Shown: positions 29,393-39,535, counted from the stretch's first letter. The stretch is DNA of 64,000 bases from Promethearchaeota archaeon (GCA_030605085.1 JAUWBH010000006.1:10303-74302); one strand, 5' to 3'. The notes: a model not told the origin generated them from the letters alone. Program-made: numbers and translations.

Positions 29393-29466
29393 ATGTGCGG
29401 ATGTGCACATGAATTTCATGTTCGGATGTGCACATGAATTTACGTGCGGATGTGCACATGAATTTT
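29393..29466. repeat. Three tandem 24-25-bp repeats, each with the palindrome ATGTGCACAT
   Basis: The units start at 29393, 29418 and 29442 and differ at only a few positions. Each holds CGGATGTGCACATGAATTT, whose core ATGTGCACAT is a perfect 10-bp palindrome. They lie in the intergenic region between the leftward surface-protein genes and the rightward winged-helix gene at 29687. Their period matches the palindromic pair at 1163-1212 but their sequence does not. They are probable operators or iterons. Confidence 0.65.
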
Positions 29467-29686
29467 CTAAATTTTAGGAGATGTACTTTAGACACATAGT
29501 ACCTGAAGGAGTCCAATTTAAATACTAGTGATCTATAAATCTAAAAACGAATTTACCAAAGACATTTAAATTAAAAAAAAAAAAGACAGGTTAAACAAAA
29601 AAAATTATGCCTAATCCCGATTTTTATGGTAGAAATTACTCGCGTATATAATTTGATTTATTATCAAATATTTTTATTTTGATGAG

Positions 29687-30199
29687 ATGTTTTGCAATTA
29701 TGTAACCTATTTTTCTTATTTAAATATACACAATTTATTAGATCATCAAATGATGTTAGATGATACAGATAAATTTTATCAGGAATCAATACCCTTAAAA
29801 GTATTAAGACAATTAAACACTAATTTTAGAAGGTTATTGGTAAGGGATATCATAGTTTTGAGATTTTTATTAGAAGATAATGAAGAGTATCCTAATAAGA
29901 CTTACGAAGAAATTATTTTTAAGTCCATATTAAGCAGGAGCTCGGTCGAAAGAGCAATTAAAAAACTTAAAAGGTTAAGTTGGGTGGAGATTAAAAAATC
30001 TTATCCTAATTGTAATAAAGAATACGAAAATCACATTCCCCCATTTTGCGCGAGTTGCAAAAGAGAAATTTTTTGTAATTATAGAAGTGTAAGAAAAAAT
30101 TCTGAGTTGCCTGTATATGTTATTAGAATAATAAAAGAAAAATTACCTTTTATACAAAAAAATCTTAATTTAATCTCAAAACTAAGTTGGATTATTTAA
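29687..30199 (+). CDS. Winged-helix protein with a C-terminal Cys cluster
   Basis: 170 residues. A winged-helix region (about 52-110; YEEIIFKSILSRSSVERAIK includes the recognition helix) is followed by a zinc-knuckle-like cluster (CNKEYENHIPPFCASC, then C at about 127). The order of domains and the IPPFC/IPEIC element match the protein at 467. The start is uncertain: the ATG at 29687 has no ribosome site, and ATGATG near 29752 would remove 22 hydrophobic residues. Three palindromic repeats lie upstream, consistent with autoregulation or with control of the divergent surface-protein genes. It is probably a DNA-binding regulator. Confidence 0.6.
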   Translation: MFCNYVTYFSYLNIHNLLDHQMMLDDTDKFYQESIPLKVLRQLNTNFRRLLVRDIIVLRFLLEDNEEYPNKTYEEIIFKSILSRSSVERAIKKLKRLSWVEIKKSYPNCNKEYENHIPPFCASCKREIFCNYRSVRKNSELPVYVIRIIKEKLPFIQKNLNLISKLSWII

Positions 30200-30263
30200 C
30201 AAAAGCATCGATATTTGCTTCTTATTAGAGATCAAGGAAAATTCATAATACTTTATTTTGTAT

Positions 30264-32066
30264 TTATATTGAATACTTTCTTTCATAATATTCATTTATA
30301 TAACCTTGTATCTTGCTGAAAAAATCAGTGAGAACTTCCTCAAACTTAGGTTTATATCCTTTTTTACATTTCCTAATTAATATTTTCGACAGAAATTTTG
30401 AAAAATCTGTTTTTGAAAAAGAAGGAAACAAAATTTTATCTCTAAATTCATACTGAATTTTTTCAATTCTTTTTTCGACACTTTTATTATTTTTCTTTGC
30501 ATCTATTAATTCCTCTTTTAATTTCATCAAAAATTCCCATGAAATTTCAATACCCAATTCACGAGTATAATTCTTATAAGCCCTAAAAATCTCTTCTATT
30601 TCAAAATTTTTAGTTACAAAATCTGGTATCCAGAAGTGAACAGAATCGGCAGGTACAGATTGTAAAATTGATTTATTTAATTTATCATCTCTCTTTTCTT
30701 TATTATCAGCATCTAAAAATAAGAAATGATTTTTTTCTTTGAAATTTTCAATTATATAACCAAATGTATTAGAAGTTTTTGTTTTTCCTTTAATATTTTG
30801 AATTTCAATCTTATCAAAATGCCCCCTATTACTAAATGTTGATAACCAATCATTTAGAATATAATATTCTGTTTCGCCCTCTACATAAATAATAATAATT
30901 TTTTCTGCAACTAATTCATAATCAATTAATAACCTTTGTCTGTATTTTGGATATTCTTTCGCATCGCAAATAAAAATCGGTTTTTTACTTCTCTTTTTTT
31001 CGTCTGAATCTTTTAAATCCCATAGGGCAATTTCTAATGTCCTTATTACTTCAAATATATTAACAAAATAGCTTAATATCCCTTTTAGATTATCCTTTTT
31101 ACCACGTTTCATTTCTAAGATGATGTCAGACCAATCGTCTAAACCATCGAAATCGTGATAAATTTTTTTCATGGACCAAATTATCCCTTGAATTAATTTA
31201 ATTTCTTCTGAGTCAAATTTTTTTAATTCTTTATTTTTAGTTTTTTTACGAAAATTTGCTTCTTTCTTATATATTTTCTTCCATTCACTTTTAGAAATAT
31301 TTATATCATAAATGGAATAAGTAGGAATCAAGTAAGGAGAATAATATTTTGGTTGAAAAATTGATTCTAATTTAATCCATAATTTAAAAAATTTAGGAGT
31401 AAGCCATGTATAACGATTAAACGGTGGTTCCTTGATCTTAGAACATTCTGATTCGATTCTGGAGAGTATATCCTCTTTTGTTATCATACTTTTTTTTAAC
31501 GCATGACTTAGAATTCTACCTTGAAGTACTATATCAAATTCTAGCTCAGACCATCTTTTTTTATAATAATCATTAAAATCCTTAATTGATATCAATTCCA
31601 TTTTATTTTTATAGAGAGAATAAATTAAAGTCAAAATCTGTATAATTTGTATTGGATGATAATAATAATAGCAAATGTCATTTTCAAGTGATTCTTTAAT
31701 TCTATAGTATTTTTTATTTTTATAATGAAATTCCTCTACAATTTCTACATCAACAAAATGTAAAAAATCCTCTTTCTTTAAATTATTCCATGAATTAAAA
31801 TGAATATACGATCTTATAATTCCTTGAGGATTAAGTGAATTTATTTTTTTATTAGATTTTGAAAATTTTACTACAAAAAAGGGGATAGCATAATTCCGTT
31901 TATATATGTACTCTAAAAAAACGAAAAAATTTGCGTACTCATTTAAAAAATTATCAATTTTAAGTTTTTTAATCCATGTATGTAATGTTATAGTATTAAA
32001 TAATTCCATTCGAAAGTATTTATTCATATCCAAAAAATAATCAAAGATTTCAGAATATTTTACCAT
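30264..32066 (-). CDS. Stand-alone TOPRIM-domain protein (OLD-like), putative nuclease
   Basis: 600 residues. The C-terminal third carries a TOPRIM fold. It has a strand followed by VEGETEYYIL (catalytic Glu at about 396), then HFLFLDADN (D452, D454), then a helix-rich tail with ENFEI-like NFEIEEIF. This is the arrangement of OLD/GajA-type nuclease domains. The first 380 residues are helical, Lys/Tyr-rich and not recognised. No ABC-type Walker motifs are present, so it is not a complete OLD protein. It sits alone on the minus strand, with AT-rich flanks on both sides. Homology to the nucleases of anti-phage systems suggests a defence role. That is inference, with no partner gene adjacent. Confidence 0.68.
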   Translation of the reverse strand: MVKYSEIFDYFLDMNKYFRMELFNTITLHTWIKKLKIDNFLNEYANFFVFLEYIYKRNYAIPFFVVKFSKSNKKINSLNPQGIIRSYIHFNSWNNLKKEDFLHFVDVEIVEEFHYKNKKYYRIKESLENDICYYYYHPIQIIQILTLIYSLYKNKMELISIKDFNDYYKKRWSELEFDIVLQGRILSHALKKSMITKEDILSRIESECSKIKEPPFNRYTWLTPKFFKLWIKLESIFQPKYYSPYLIPTYSIYDINISKSEWKKIYKKEANFRKKTKNKELKKFDSEEIKLIQGIIWSMKKIYHDFDGLDDWSDIILEMKRGKKDNLKGILSYFVNIFEVIRTLEIALWDLKDSDEKKRSKKPIFICDAKEYPKYRQRLLIDYELVAEKIIIIYVEGETEYYILNDWLSTFSNRGHFDKIEIQNIKGKTKTSNTFGYIIENFKEKNHFLFLDADNKEKRDDKLNKSILQSVPADSVHFWIPDFVTKNFEIEEIFRAYKNYTRELGIEISWEFLMKLKEELIDAKKNNKSVEKRIEKIQYEFRDKILFPSFSKTDFSKFLSKILIRKCKKGYKPKFEEVLTDFFSKIQGYINEYYERKYSI

Positions 32067-32321
32067 TGATACTTCCTGTTAAATATTTTATTAATAGTTA
32101 TTTGGAATCTTTTAAGAAATTTCAATATATAATTGAAATTCAATAAATCATTTCTCTGTATTACTCTAAATTTAATATAAAAAATTTATCATTATTGTAA
32201 AATCTTCTTCATTGTATATTATTAACTAATATAACCGCTATTTGTCCAATTTCTAAGAATATTGCTGACGATTTAGGATTTCCATCGATTGGTTTTTAAA
32301 CCAAATTTTTGCATTTTAAGA

Positions 32322-32400
32322 AATTTCATCTCAAATTTTTACAATGAAAATAAAAAAAGCTAAAAAAAAATGTGATTTATCGTCTTAAAATACCTCTTTT
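32322..32400. repeat. Third copy of the propeller-gene 3' end and flank
   Basis: The last codons and 3' flank of the gene at 32377-34677 match both arms of the inverted repeat (3646-3768 and 8278-8400) over about 75 bp. This is the parental location, since it is attached to the longest version of the gene. Confidence 0.75.
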
Positions 32401-34677
32401 TTTACCAAGATAATAGATCGCTCCTATACCTGAGAAAAGACCTGCTACTGACAATAAAGTTACGTATGGAATTATATCTAATTGAGGTTCCTTCTTACTT
32501 TCTTTCGGATCTTCTTTGGTTTCTTCGTTATCTTCCTCTTCGAATTCCACCTTTACTTCTAAGCAATTGCTTAAAAAAGAACCGTAATCGTTTTCCGCAA
32601 GGACTCGATAATAATACTTTCCTTCGTCTTTTTCCTCCTCCAAATAACTGTAAGTTGGCATCAAAAAATCAGGGATGTATCCGTTTAACAAGACTTTAAC
32701 CTCTCCGTTAATCTCAGATATGTAGGTTTCCGAAAAATATAGCGTGTAATTCGCGGCGTACTCTAAAGCTTCCCAAATCACTTAATACTTTCCGTCGTCG
32801 TCCGGAGAACCTGCATCTGAATACAAAGTAAAAGAATCGGGAGCCCTTCTGACGATAACTTCAATTGCATTCGATAACCTTTCTCCGGCCTCGTTTATGG
32901 CGCATATAGAGAAGTTGTGATCGCCGTTTCCTAAATCTTGAATTTCGTAATATAAATCGGTAATTCCATCGTCTATTAACGTCCAATCAGGGCCAGTTTC
33001 TAAAGTACTAAATTCGCCTTGACCATTATATCTATATATGGAATAGTTATCCGCTCCAATCGATTCGGTCCAAGTTAAATTAACTGATCCGTCATTATCG
33101 GGGTCTTCGGTGTGTTCAAATAGCGTAAATTCTCCCGGCACGCTTTGGACGACTACTTGTATGCAATTGGAAGATGTATTTCCGTATCGATTAAAAGCCA
33201 CCGCTATAAAATAATAAGTCCCTTCGGCGTAATTGTTAAAAGAATAAGTTCGATTGGTGTTGCCTCGAATTATTTCGTCTAAACTGTCGTTTATTTGTGT
33301 AATTGGGTTATCGTATCGATATAGGGAGTAATTTTGAGCGTCTAAGGCTTCTGACCAAGACAAATTGAAGGAACCGTCGGGTATAGGATTGGTCTTATCG
33401 CACGCAAGAGTGAACTCGCTTGGTAATTGCGAATACATCGATACAAACGCGTCGTTGTTTGATACTCCCGTAATTGCCAAATTATCTTCAGAATCCACGG
33501 CAATCCCGTAAGCTACGCTGTCGTAGTTCTGGTCTCCTTTGTAAAGCTTATACCATTGAAAATCCAAGGTTGAATTGAATTTCGTTATACAGGCGTCTTT
33601 ATCAGTACCACCATAGCTTTTAGTATAACCAGATATGTAAAAATTGTTTTTAGAATCGATTTCTATTTCGTAAGCGCAATCGTATTCGGTTCCACCAAAA
33701 AGAACATAATTTTTCAGAATTCCAGAGGAATTGTATTTTAACAAAACCATGTCTTTCCCTCCCGACCCTTCTGCGTGATCTTTTGTAGTGCCTGCAACGT
33801 AAATGTCTTCTGAAGAATCAAGAACTACGCTCTCTCCTGTATTTGCGTCGGAACTGCCCCAGAATTGCGCGAATTCGAACTCTTGAGTGGTATTGAATTT
33901 AAGCAAAAGTATGCTGCTGATCCCTGGACCATAACTTGAAGTGTAACCCGTTAGGTAAACATTTCCCGACTGAGCAATCGCAAGGTCGTAAGCGTATTCG
34001 GTGTCGCCGCTCCCCCAAGTGTAATACGAATCGAGATTTCCTTCTATATTGTATATAAGAAGGAGCATATCGCCAAGAGTACCGTAAGATTCCGTGTATC
34101 CTGCTATGTATATGTTGTTCGATCCATCTATTTCTAGGCTATAGCCCACATCCCATTCGCTTCCGCCCCAAGTACGATTCCATATGTAATTTCCGTCGTT
34201 GTCGAACTTTACTAATATTACATCGACATCGGCTTCAGAAACTTTTGAATACCCTACTACGTAAATATTAAGCGAATTATCTAACGCAATTCCGTAGCCT
34301 ACATTGTCGGAATCGTTGCCCCATGTGGTTTTCCATTCTTGGTTGCCCGTCTTGTTGTATTTTGCAACCACTATTTCGAACGCGTCCTTTGATTGGCTGT
34401 ATGCTTTACCCGTTATGTAAAAATAACCTTGACTATCAGTAGTAATATCCCTACCTACATCCTCTCCGATATTTGTTATTACATCTTCCCATTCAGAATG
34501 AATTGATGTTTCAGGTACTGACTCATTGTCTATAGATTCTTCAGATTTATACACCAATCTGCGCGCTTTATCTAGGTTTAGGGTGAAACAATAAATTCCA
34601 GAAGTAGCGATTAAAAAGCAAATAGAGAAAACAAATAACTTCTGTTTTATTATTCGGTCTTTACACATATCAATCAT
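32377..34677 (-). pseudogene. Secreted seven-bladed SBBP-propeller/Fn3-like surface protein, interrupted by an in-frame TAA
   Basis: A 767-codon frame with one TAA at 32782-32784. Where the homologous chimera at 1787 reads CAA (GKYQVIW), this gene reads TAA (GKY-stop-VIW), a single C-to-T change. The order is signal/anchor (LFVFSICFLIATSGIYCF), about seven SBBP-type propeller blades (WGGSEWDVGYSLEIDGSNN, IYIAGYTESYG), three Fn3-like modules (SFNLSWSEALDAQNYS, SVNLTWTESIGADNYS), an acidic Glu-rich stalk, and a C-terminal membrane anchor ending KKRGILRR. The stop removes the stalk and anchor, so the truncated product would be secreted rather than held at the surface. It is the parent of the chimera. 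Confidence 0.82.
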
Positions 34678-34830
34678 TTTTAGTAAAAAAGTTAAATTTC
34701 TTCTTTAATAATCAAATAACCATATCGTATTTAAAGAAAAAAAATAGCAAAAAAAGAATTGATCAGTTTATTTTCTAATCCTTATGACCCTCAAGTAAGT
34801 TCAGTAATATTTAAAGATAATTGATATTCT

Positions 34831-36339
34831 TTAATTTTGTGTGCCACATTCACCACAAAATTGGGAATTTAAAGGTAATATTTTTCCACATTGACTACAA
34901 AAACTCGCAACATCTCCATACTTACCCATATTATCTTCACATTTCTTTAAATTTCTTGTAGCATCATAATCTTTTGGATTTAATTTTAAAGCCTCTTCGT
35001 AACAATTGATTGCCTTTTTAAATTTTCCAATAGCTTCGAGAGTATTACCTTTATTATTCCATGTTTTAATATCGTATGGATTTAATTTTAAAGCCTTGTT
35101 GTAGAATTCCATTGCTTTTTCGTAATTATTTTTATTAAAATTTTTTTTACCTGCTAGAAATAGAGTTCTAGCTTTATTTTGAACTTTTAAAGGGATACTA
35201 AATAATTTCATTTCGAGTACTAATTCGTTCTTTTTATCTAAAACCCTCTCATCGTTAGGATTTATTTTTAATGCCATATTGTAGCTATTAAGAGCCTCTT
35301 GTGACCTATTAAGAAATTCTTTATAGGTCCTAAGACTTATTAGGGCTTGAGCTTTATAGTACCATAAATCACCTCCCTTCGATTCAGGGATAATTTTAAG
35401 TAATTCTTCAATGATATCTATTGCTTTATCATAATATCCAGCAAATAAAAATGGCACAAGTTTCTCAATAAAGTTATCGTAACCATCTTTAGCAAATTTT
35501 TCAGCGATGTTGGTTAGGTAATTTGTCATTTCATTGATATATTCAAGGTATACGGTTCGAACCATTTTGCAAAAAGTAGGAAAATTTTTTTCGGAATCAA
35601 ATTTTTCCATTTCCATAAAAGATATATAATCTGAACGGTCAATAAATAATCTAATTTCTTCTTTTTTAAATTTAAATTTATGTTTATTCCAATAATAAAA
35701 ATTTGATGTTTTTTTTTGTACCTCAAAAGAACTATTATAAGCAATCCCTGATTTTGTAATTAAAACATGGGCTATACCTGTTCTATAACCAATCGAAGCT
35801 ACTTTCACATTTTTTATTTGTACCGCACATAATGTACTTCTTAATAATTTTTCTCCTTCCGGTAAAATATCATATAAATCAGAATAGTTGATAGGAACAA
35901 GAATCTTTGAATTCTTTTCTATGAAATACTTCATATAATCGTTGTTAGTTGCATCATAAAGATCTTTACAAAAAGAGCCAAAATTTTTTGCTCGATATTT
36001 AAAATCTTCTTTAGATTCGTAAACCTCGTCTCTAACTACAGAATACCATGTAAAATTAAAATAGATCTTATTTTTTTTAATTTGGAGAGTTTTATCATCG
36101 TGAATTTCAACCCATTTGTAAAATATTGATTTCGTTTGATCTTCTTCTAAAAGTTCTGTATAAGCAAAACCTAATTTGGTTATTAAAACATGTGTATTCC
36201 ATTTTCTTTCAAGAGAAAAAGATTCCTTTTTTATTGCTTGACATAGAGTACTATATAGAATCTCATTAACATCCTCTGGGATAATTTTCAGCAGATCACT
36301 ATAATCTATCGGAACATAAAAATTCGAAATCTTAGACAC
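34831..36339 (-). CDS. TPR protein with a C-terminal zinc ribbon
   Basis: 502 residues. The N-terminal 270 residues contain two copies of a module that starts VPIDYSDLLKIIPEDVNEIL (residues about 10 and 148) and ends with a Phe-Cys-Lys helix. This module is not recognised. TPR repeats follow from about 315 to 465 (KAMEFYNKALKLNPYDIKTW, KKAINCYEEALKLNPKDYDA). The protein ends in a double-zinc-ribbon half (CSQCGKILPLNSQFCGECG). It is cytoplasmic and probably a scaffold. Start: ATG at 36339, without an obvious ribosome site. The divergent gene at 36539 also ends in a zinc ribbon of the same type, which suggests a shared role. Confidence 0.78.
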   Translation of the reverse strand: MSKISNFYVPIDYSDLLKIIPEDVNEILYSTLCQAIKKESFSLERKWNTHVLITKLGFAYTELLEEDQTKSIFYKWVEIHDDKTLQIKKNKIYFNFTWYSVVRDEVYESKEDFKYRAKNFGSFCKDLYDATNNDYMKYFIEKNSKILVPINYSDLYDILPEGEKLLRSTLCAVQIKNVKVASIGYRTGIAHVLITKSGIAYNSSFEVQKKTSNFYYWNKHKFKFKKEEIRLFIDRSDYISFMEMEKFDSEKNFPTFCKMVRTVYLEYINEMTNYLTNIAEKFAKDGYDNFIEKLVPFLFAGYYDKAIDIIEELLKIIPESKGGDLWYYKAQALISLRTYKEFLNRSQEALNSYNMALKINPNDERVLDKKNELVLEMKLFSIPLKVQNKARTLFLAGKKNFNKNNYEKAMEFYNKALKLNPYDIKTWNNKGNTLEAIGKFKKAINCYEEALKLNPKDYDATRNLKKCEDNMGKYGDVASFCSQCGKILPLNSQFCGECGTQN

Positions 36340-36538
36340 CTATTAGTATTTTAAATTATATTCAAGACTACTATTTTCTATCTATTAATGCAACTTTTAT
36401 CTTTATAATAGAATTATATTATAATAGAATTTAAGTTTTTATCATCTATATTTAAATGGTATTTCACCATAAAAAAATATAAGAAAATAATCAAAAAAAT
36501 TAATCTTTTCTAATATCTTAAGAGGTAATTACATTAGA

Positions 36539-37021
36539 ATGGACGATAAAGACCTTATCAGAGCATTAGCAAACGATATGACCATGTTAAAATGCGTTAA
36601 ATGCAAATCTAGAGGAAATTTAGTTCCTTATAAATTTACTCAAAAAATTATTACAGAATCAAAATTTAAAAGGAGTTCATATCGCGAATCATTTTATTTT
36701 AAATCAGCTATAGTCTTTACTTGTTCAAATTGCGCAGAAATGTTTGAAAATTGGACCAACAAAAAGTATAATCGTTCAAAAATGAATGATTATATATATA
36801 GCCTGAAAAATTCAAAAAATCCACATAAGTATATAGAATTCAAAAATGAACGATTATATATCAAGCCTGAAAATTTCAAAAGATGGATTTTATATACAGA
36901 TTGGATTAAAGACTCTTTAGATGACTTTACTTCTGCTCCCAAATTTTGCTCGAATTGTGGTGTAAAATTAGAGATTGATCAAAAATTTTGTACTAACTGT
37001 GGAGCACAAATAAAACAATAG
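36539..37021 (+). CDS. Zinc-ribbon protein (160 aa)
   Basis: An N-terminal CxxC pair (CVKCKSRG, residues about 19-22), then FTCSNCAEMFENW (about 62), then a C-terminal ribbon FCSNCGVKLEIDQKFCTNCG (about 137-156). Four Cys pairs suggest two zinc sites. There is no membrane span. It is divergent from the TPR/zinc-ribbon gene, with a 199-bp AT-rich gap that should hold both promoters. Its function is unknown. The C-terminal zinc-ribbon type is common in proteins that bind other proteins at the archaeal membrane. Confidence 0.7.
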   Translation: MDDKDLIRALANDMTMLKCVKCKSRGNLVPYKFTQKIITESKFKRSSYRESFYFKSAIVFTCSNCAEMFENWTNKKYNRSKMNDYIYSLKNSKNPHKYIEFKNERLYIKPENFKRWILYTDWIKDSLDDFTSAPKFCSNCGVKLEIDQKFCTNCGAQIKQ

Positions 37022-37033
37022 AACTATTCTTTA

Positions 37034-37144
37034 GCAATCAAAGCTAATAAACCTAAATTTTGCTATAATTGTGGATTCAAGTTAATATTTCCTTTTAAAG
37101 TCTGTTCAAATTGTAAGACTATACAAAAACTTCAAAATTCTTGA
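37034..37144 (+). pseudogene. Zinc-ribbon tail remnant of the membrane-protein family at 4994/6102
   Basis: The open frame reads CYNCGFKLIFPFKVCSNC, nearly the same as the C-termini of the proteins at 4994 and 6102. The membrane part is missing. It lies directly after the stop of the gene at 36539 and appears to have been left by recombination. Confidence 0.65.
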
Positions 37145-37214
37145 CTTAACAGGAAGATCATGGAAATCGCATTCAAAATTTTGCGCAGTTTATAATTTTG
37201 AAAAAATAGAGGAA

Positions 37215-37340
37215 ATGATAGTTATGGAAAATAATAACAAAAAGAAGTTAGGCATTATTTTAGTAGGTTTTTTATTAATTATAATAGGATTGTTGATAAC
37301 AGTTTGTATCGCGATAATTCGTTATATGCAAGTCGTTTAA
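37215..37340 (+). CDS. Possible single-span membrane peptide
   Basis: ATG at 37215 (or 37224) after GAGG opens about 40 codons. The peptide has one strong hydrophobic helix (LGIILVGFLLIIIGLLITV) and a basic start. It resembles the first helix of the membrane protein at 4061. It is probably a truncated relative of that family, since it ends where another membrane fragment on the opposite strand begins. Confidence 0.35.
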   Translation: MIVMENNNKKKLGIILVGFLLIIIGLLITVCIAIIRYMQVV

Positions 37341-37442
37341 GATTGTCGTCGTAAAATAAATTCCAAGGATAGTAGCAAAAAATAAGGTAAATAAAAGAGC
37401 AATTTTATATTTTTCTTTTCTATTTCTCGTTTTGTCGATCAT
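37275..37442 (-). pseudogene. N-terminal fragment of a small membrane protein
   Basis: The ATG at 37442 opens a basic start (DKTRNRKEKYK) and one hydrophobic helix (ALLFTLFFATILGIYF). After about residue 33 the frame runs antisense through the membrane peptide at 37215 and loses protein-like character. It is probably a broken end at about 37340. The rest of 37443-37694 shows only AT-rich sequence. Confidence 0.3.
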
Positions 37443-37694
37443 TTTTTATCTAAAGCGTTTACAATTCAGTTACTGATAGTTGTTTGTTTAGTTTATAAAG
37501 AAAAATTTGCAAGACATTTGTTTTTAAATTCAAACTGATCTCTTAACTAGTTAAAATATTCAATTTCAAAATTTTTATTTATAAATATCTAAGATATTGA
37601 ACTTATTAGAGCACATCTATTACATTAAAAGTGCGTATATATAGAAATTTAAGCTGGAAAATTTTAAAATAAAAATTAAGAAGATCAATGCATT

Positions 37695-38501
37695 ATGACA
37701 GCAATAATTAAAAATTGTGAATGTTGTGGAATTATTTTTAATCCAAAACATAGTAAACATAAGTATTGCAGTGGCTCATGTAGAGGAAAGAAATATAGAG
37801 AAGTAAACAAGGAAAAAATTAGAGAGTTAAAGAGAAAATATGGAGAGGAAAACAAAGATAAAATCTCTGAGTATCAAAAAAGATATAGAGAAGAGAATGT
37901 AGAACGCATTAAAGAATATCGAAAAAATTACAATCAAAACAATAAAGATAAATTATCAGAAAGACAAAAAAGATACTATCAAGAACACAAAGATATGATT
38001 TTGGAACAAAAGAAAAAATATAGAAAAGAAAATAAAGAAAGGATTAAAAGCCATAAAAAAAGATACTATCAAGAACACAAAGATATGATTTTGGAACAAA
38101 AGAAAAGATATAGGGAAGAAAATAAAGAAAAAATTAAGAAACAAAAGAAAAGATATAGAGAAGAAAATAAAGAAAAGGTTAAATACCAAAAGAAGAAATA
38201 TTATCTTGAAAATAAGGATAAAATCATAGAGAAACAAAAGAGATATAACCAAAATAACAAAGATAAAATTCGAGAACAAAAGATAAAATATATTCAGACA
38301 GTTTACGACGAATGTGAAAATGGTATATTAAGGGACACAATAGTGCACAAAGTCTTTGATTACCTAAATAAACAACCAGAGGTTCCCTTAAAAAAATTAT
38401 ACCTCGAATTTTTTGAAACAAATCCCGATACTATTAAGTGTAATTATTATATCTGGATTGAAATAACTTATAGTAAATATGTTAAAAATAATCTGAAATA
38501 A
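37695..38501 (+). CDS. Zinc-knuckle protein with 15-residue Lys-rich repeats and a conserved C-terminal domain
   Basis: Residues about 8-30 form a treble-clef/zinc-knuckle (CECCGIIFNPKHSKHKYC, then CRGKKYRE). About eleven repeats of 15 residues follow (pattern Y-[YR]-x-E-N-K-[DE]-K-I-x-E-x-K-K-[RK]), predicted as one long charged helix. The last 70 residues (from about TVYDECENGILRDTIVHKVF) form a separate domain shared with the gene at 39536. A 90-bp block, two repeats long, is duplicated at 37966 and 38056, so the helix length changes by recombination. The N-terminal knuckle is like those of phage and HNH-associated proteins, but no nuclease residues are seen. The neighbour at 38527 is ParB-like. 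It probably binds DNA. Confidence 0.7.
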   Translation: MTAIIKNCECCGIIFNPKHSKHKYCSGSCRGKKYREVNKEKIRELKRKYGEENKDKISEYQKRYREENVERIKEYRKNYNQNNKDKLSERQKRYYQEHKDMILEQKKKYRKENKERIKSHKKRYYQEHKDMILEQKKRYREENKEKIKKQKKRYREENKEKVKYQKKKYYLENKDKIIEKQKRYNQNNKDKIREQKIKYIQTVYDECENGILRDTIVHKVFDYLNKQPEVPLKKLYLEFFETNPDTIKCNYYIWIEITYSKYVKNNLK

Positions 38502-38526
38502 AAGCACTAAAGAGGAGGTTAAAAGA

Positions 38527-39480
38527 ATGAATAATAAATACGAATTTCAAGAACTTACCAAAAACTTAAAAAATATGAGAGAAGGTCAAGACTTTGACGA
38601 ATTTTTTGAAAGAATATGTAGAGTGTATGATTTCGACAAGCTTGTGGAAAAAATACTTGAACAATACGAATTTCACGAAGTTGCCGAGTTATTCCCTATA
38701 GTCTCAAAAGACGATATGAAAAATATGGCACGAGATATTTTCGAAAAAGGGTTAATAGATAAAATAACTACCTTTGAAGAAAAGATAATTGATGGTCGAA
38801 ATCGCATAATAGCGTGCGCGTTGGCAGGGGTAGAACTTAGATTTGAATCGCTTCCTGACAGTTTTACTCCCGAAGATTATGCTATATCTAAAAATGTAAT
38901 GCGTAGGCAATTAAAATCTGCTCAAAAGGTCGAACTCGGTCTACAGTTAATTAAAAAAGAAAAGCAGGAGCAACAGATAATAGAAAATGCTATTGAAAAA
39001 CTAAAGAAAGAAGAAGAAGATCCCATAATTAAAAAAGCGATAAGAGCGAGAGAGATAACGCTGCTCAAAAAGACCGCTAAAACGATTGGAACTTCAAGGG
39101 AATCGCTTGAGAAAGGACAGATAATTAAAGAGAGAGCGAGAGAAGACCCTAAAGTTGCTAAAGCTTGGGTAGAGGCGAAAAAAGGACAAAAATCAGTAGA
39201 TGAAGTGTACAAAAAGGCAACAGGAGAGCCTATCAAAGTGAAGCAAGAACCTACAACCGCTCAGATTAATCAAAAACTAAGAGAAGCGCTTAATAAATGG
39301 AGGGAGAAATATTACGCACTAAAAGCAAGTTACGACGCATTAGAAAAAAAATTTAATAAATTAAAGAATAACCTGAAAATGTTAATAGAGGGAAATACTA
39401 CTATAATAGAAGATGACAACCGTAAAAAGAAAACTAAATTTCCTACCGTTAAAGAATTACGGGAAGCAGAACTCATATAA
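38527..39480 (+). CDS. ParB-like protein
   Basis: 317 residues, preceded by the strong ribosome site AGAGGAGGT. The N-terminal region contains the ParB/Srx-type strand-turn IIDGRNRIIACALAGVEL (about 87-104; the GRNR element corresponds to the CTP/DNA-backbone binding motif). A helical HTH-like middle follows (SAQKVELGLQLI, then TAKTIGTSRESLEKG, about 135-215). A coiled coil runs from about 240 to 285. No ParA gene is nearby, so it need not be a chromosome-partition protein. Stand-alone members act in plasmids, phages and regulation. It is flanked on both sides by the 15-residue-repeat proteins, co-directional, with a 25-bp gap upstream, so it forms a cassette with them. Confidence 0.75.
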   Translation: MNNKYEFQELTKNLKNMREGQDFDEFFERICRVYDFDKLVEKILEQYEFHEVAELFPIVSKDDMKNMARDIFEKGLIDKITTFEEKIIDGRNRIIACALAGVELRFESLPDSFTPEDYAISKNVMRRQLKSAQKVELGLQLIKKEKQEQQIIENAIEKLKKEEEDPIIKKAIRAREITLLKKTAKTIGTSRESLEKGQIIKERAREDPKVAKAWVEAKKGQKSVDEVYKKATGEPIKVKQEPTTAQINQKLREALNKWREKYYALKASYDALEKKFNKLKNNLKMLIEGNTTIIEDDNRKKKTKFPTVKELREAELI

Positions 39481-39535
39481 AATTTGAAAATTATTGTAAA
39501 ATTTAGAACAACTTTGCATCATAAAGGGGAAAAGT

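Noticed and set aside
37956..38421. Minus-strand hydrophobic ORFs in the repeat-protein genes
   Set aside because: They are antisense of Lys-rich repeats (AAA/AAG read as TTT/CTT), which give artificial Phe/Leu-rich peptides.
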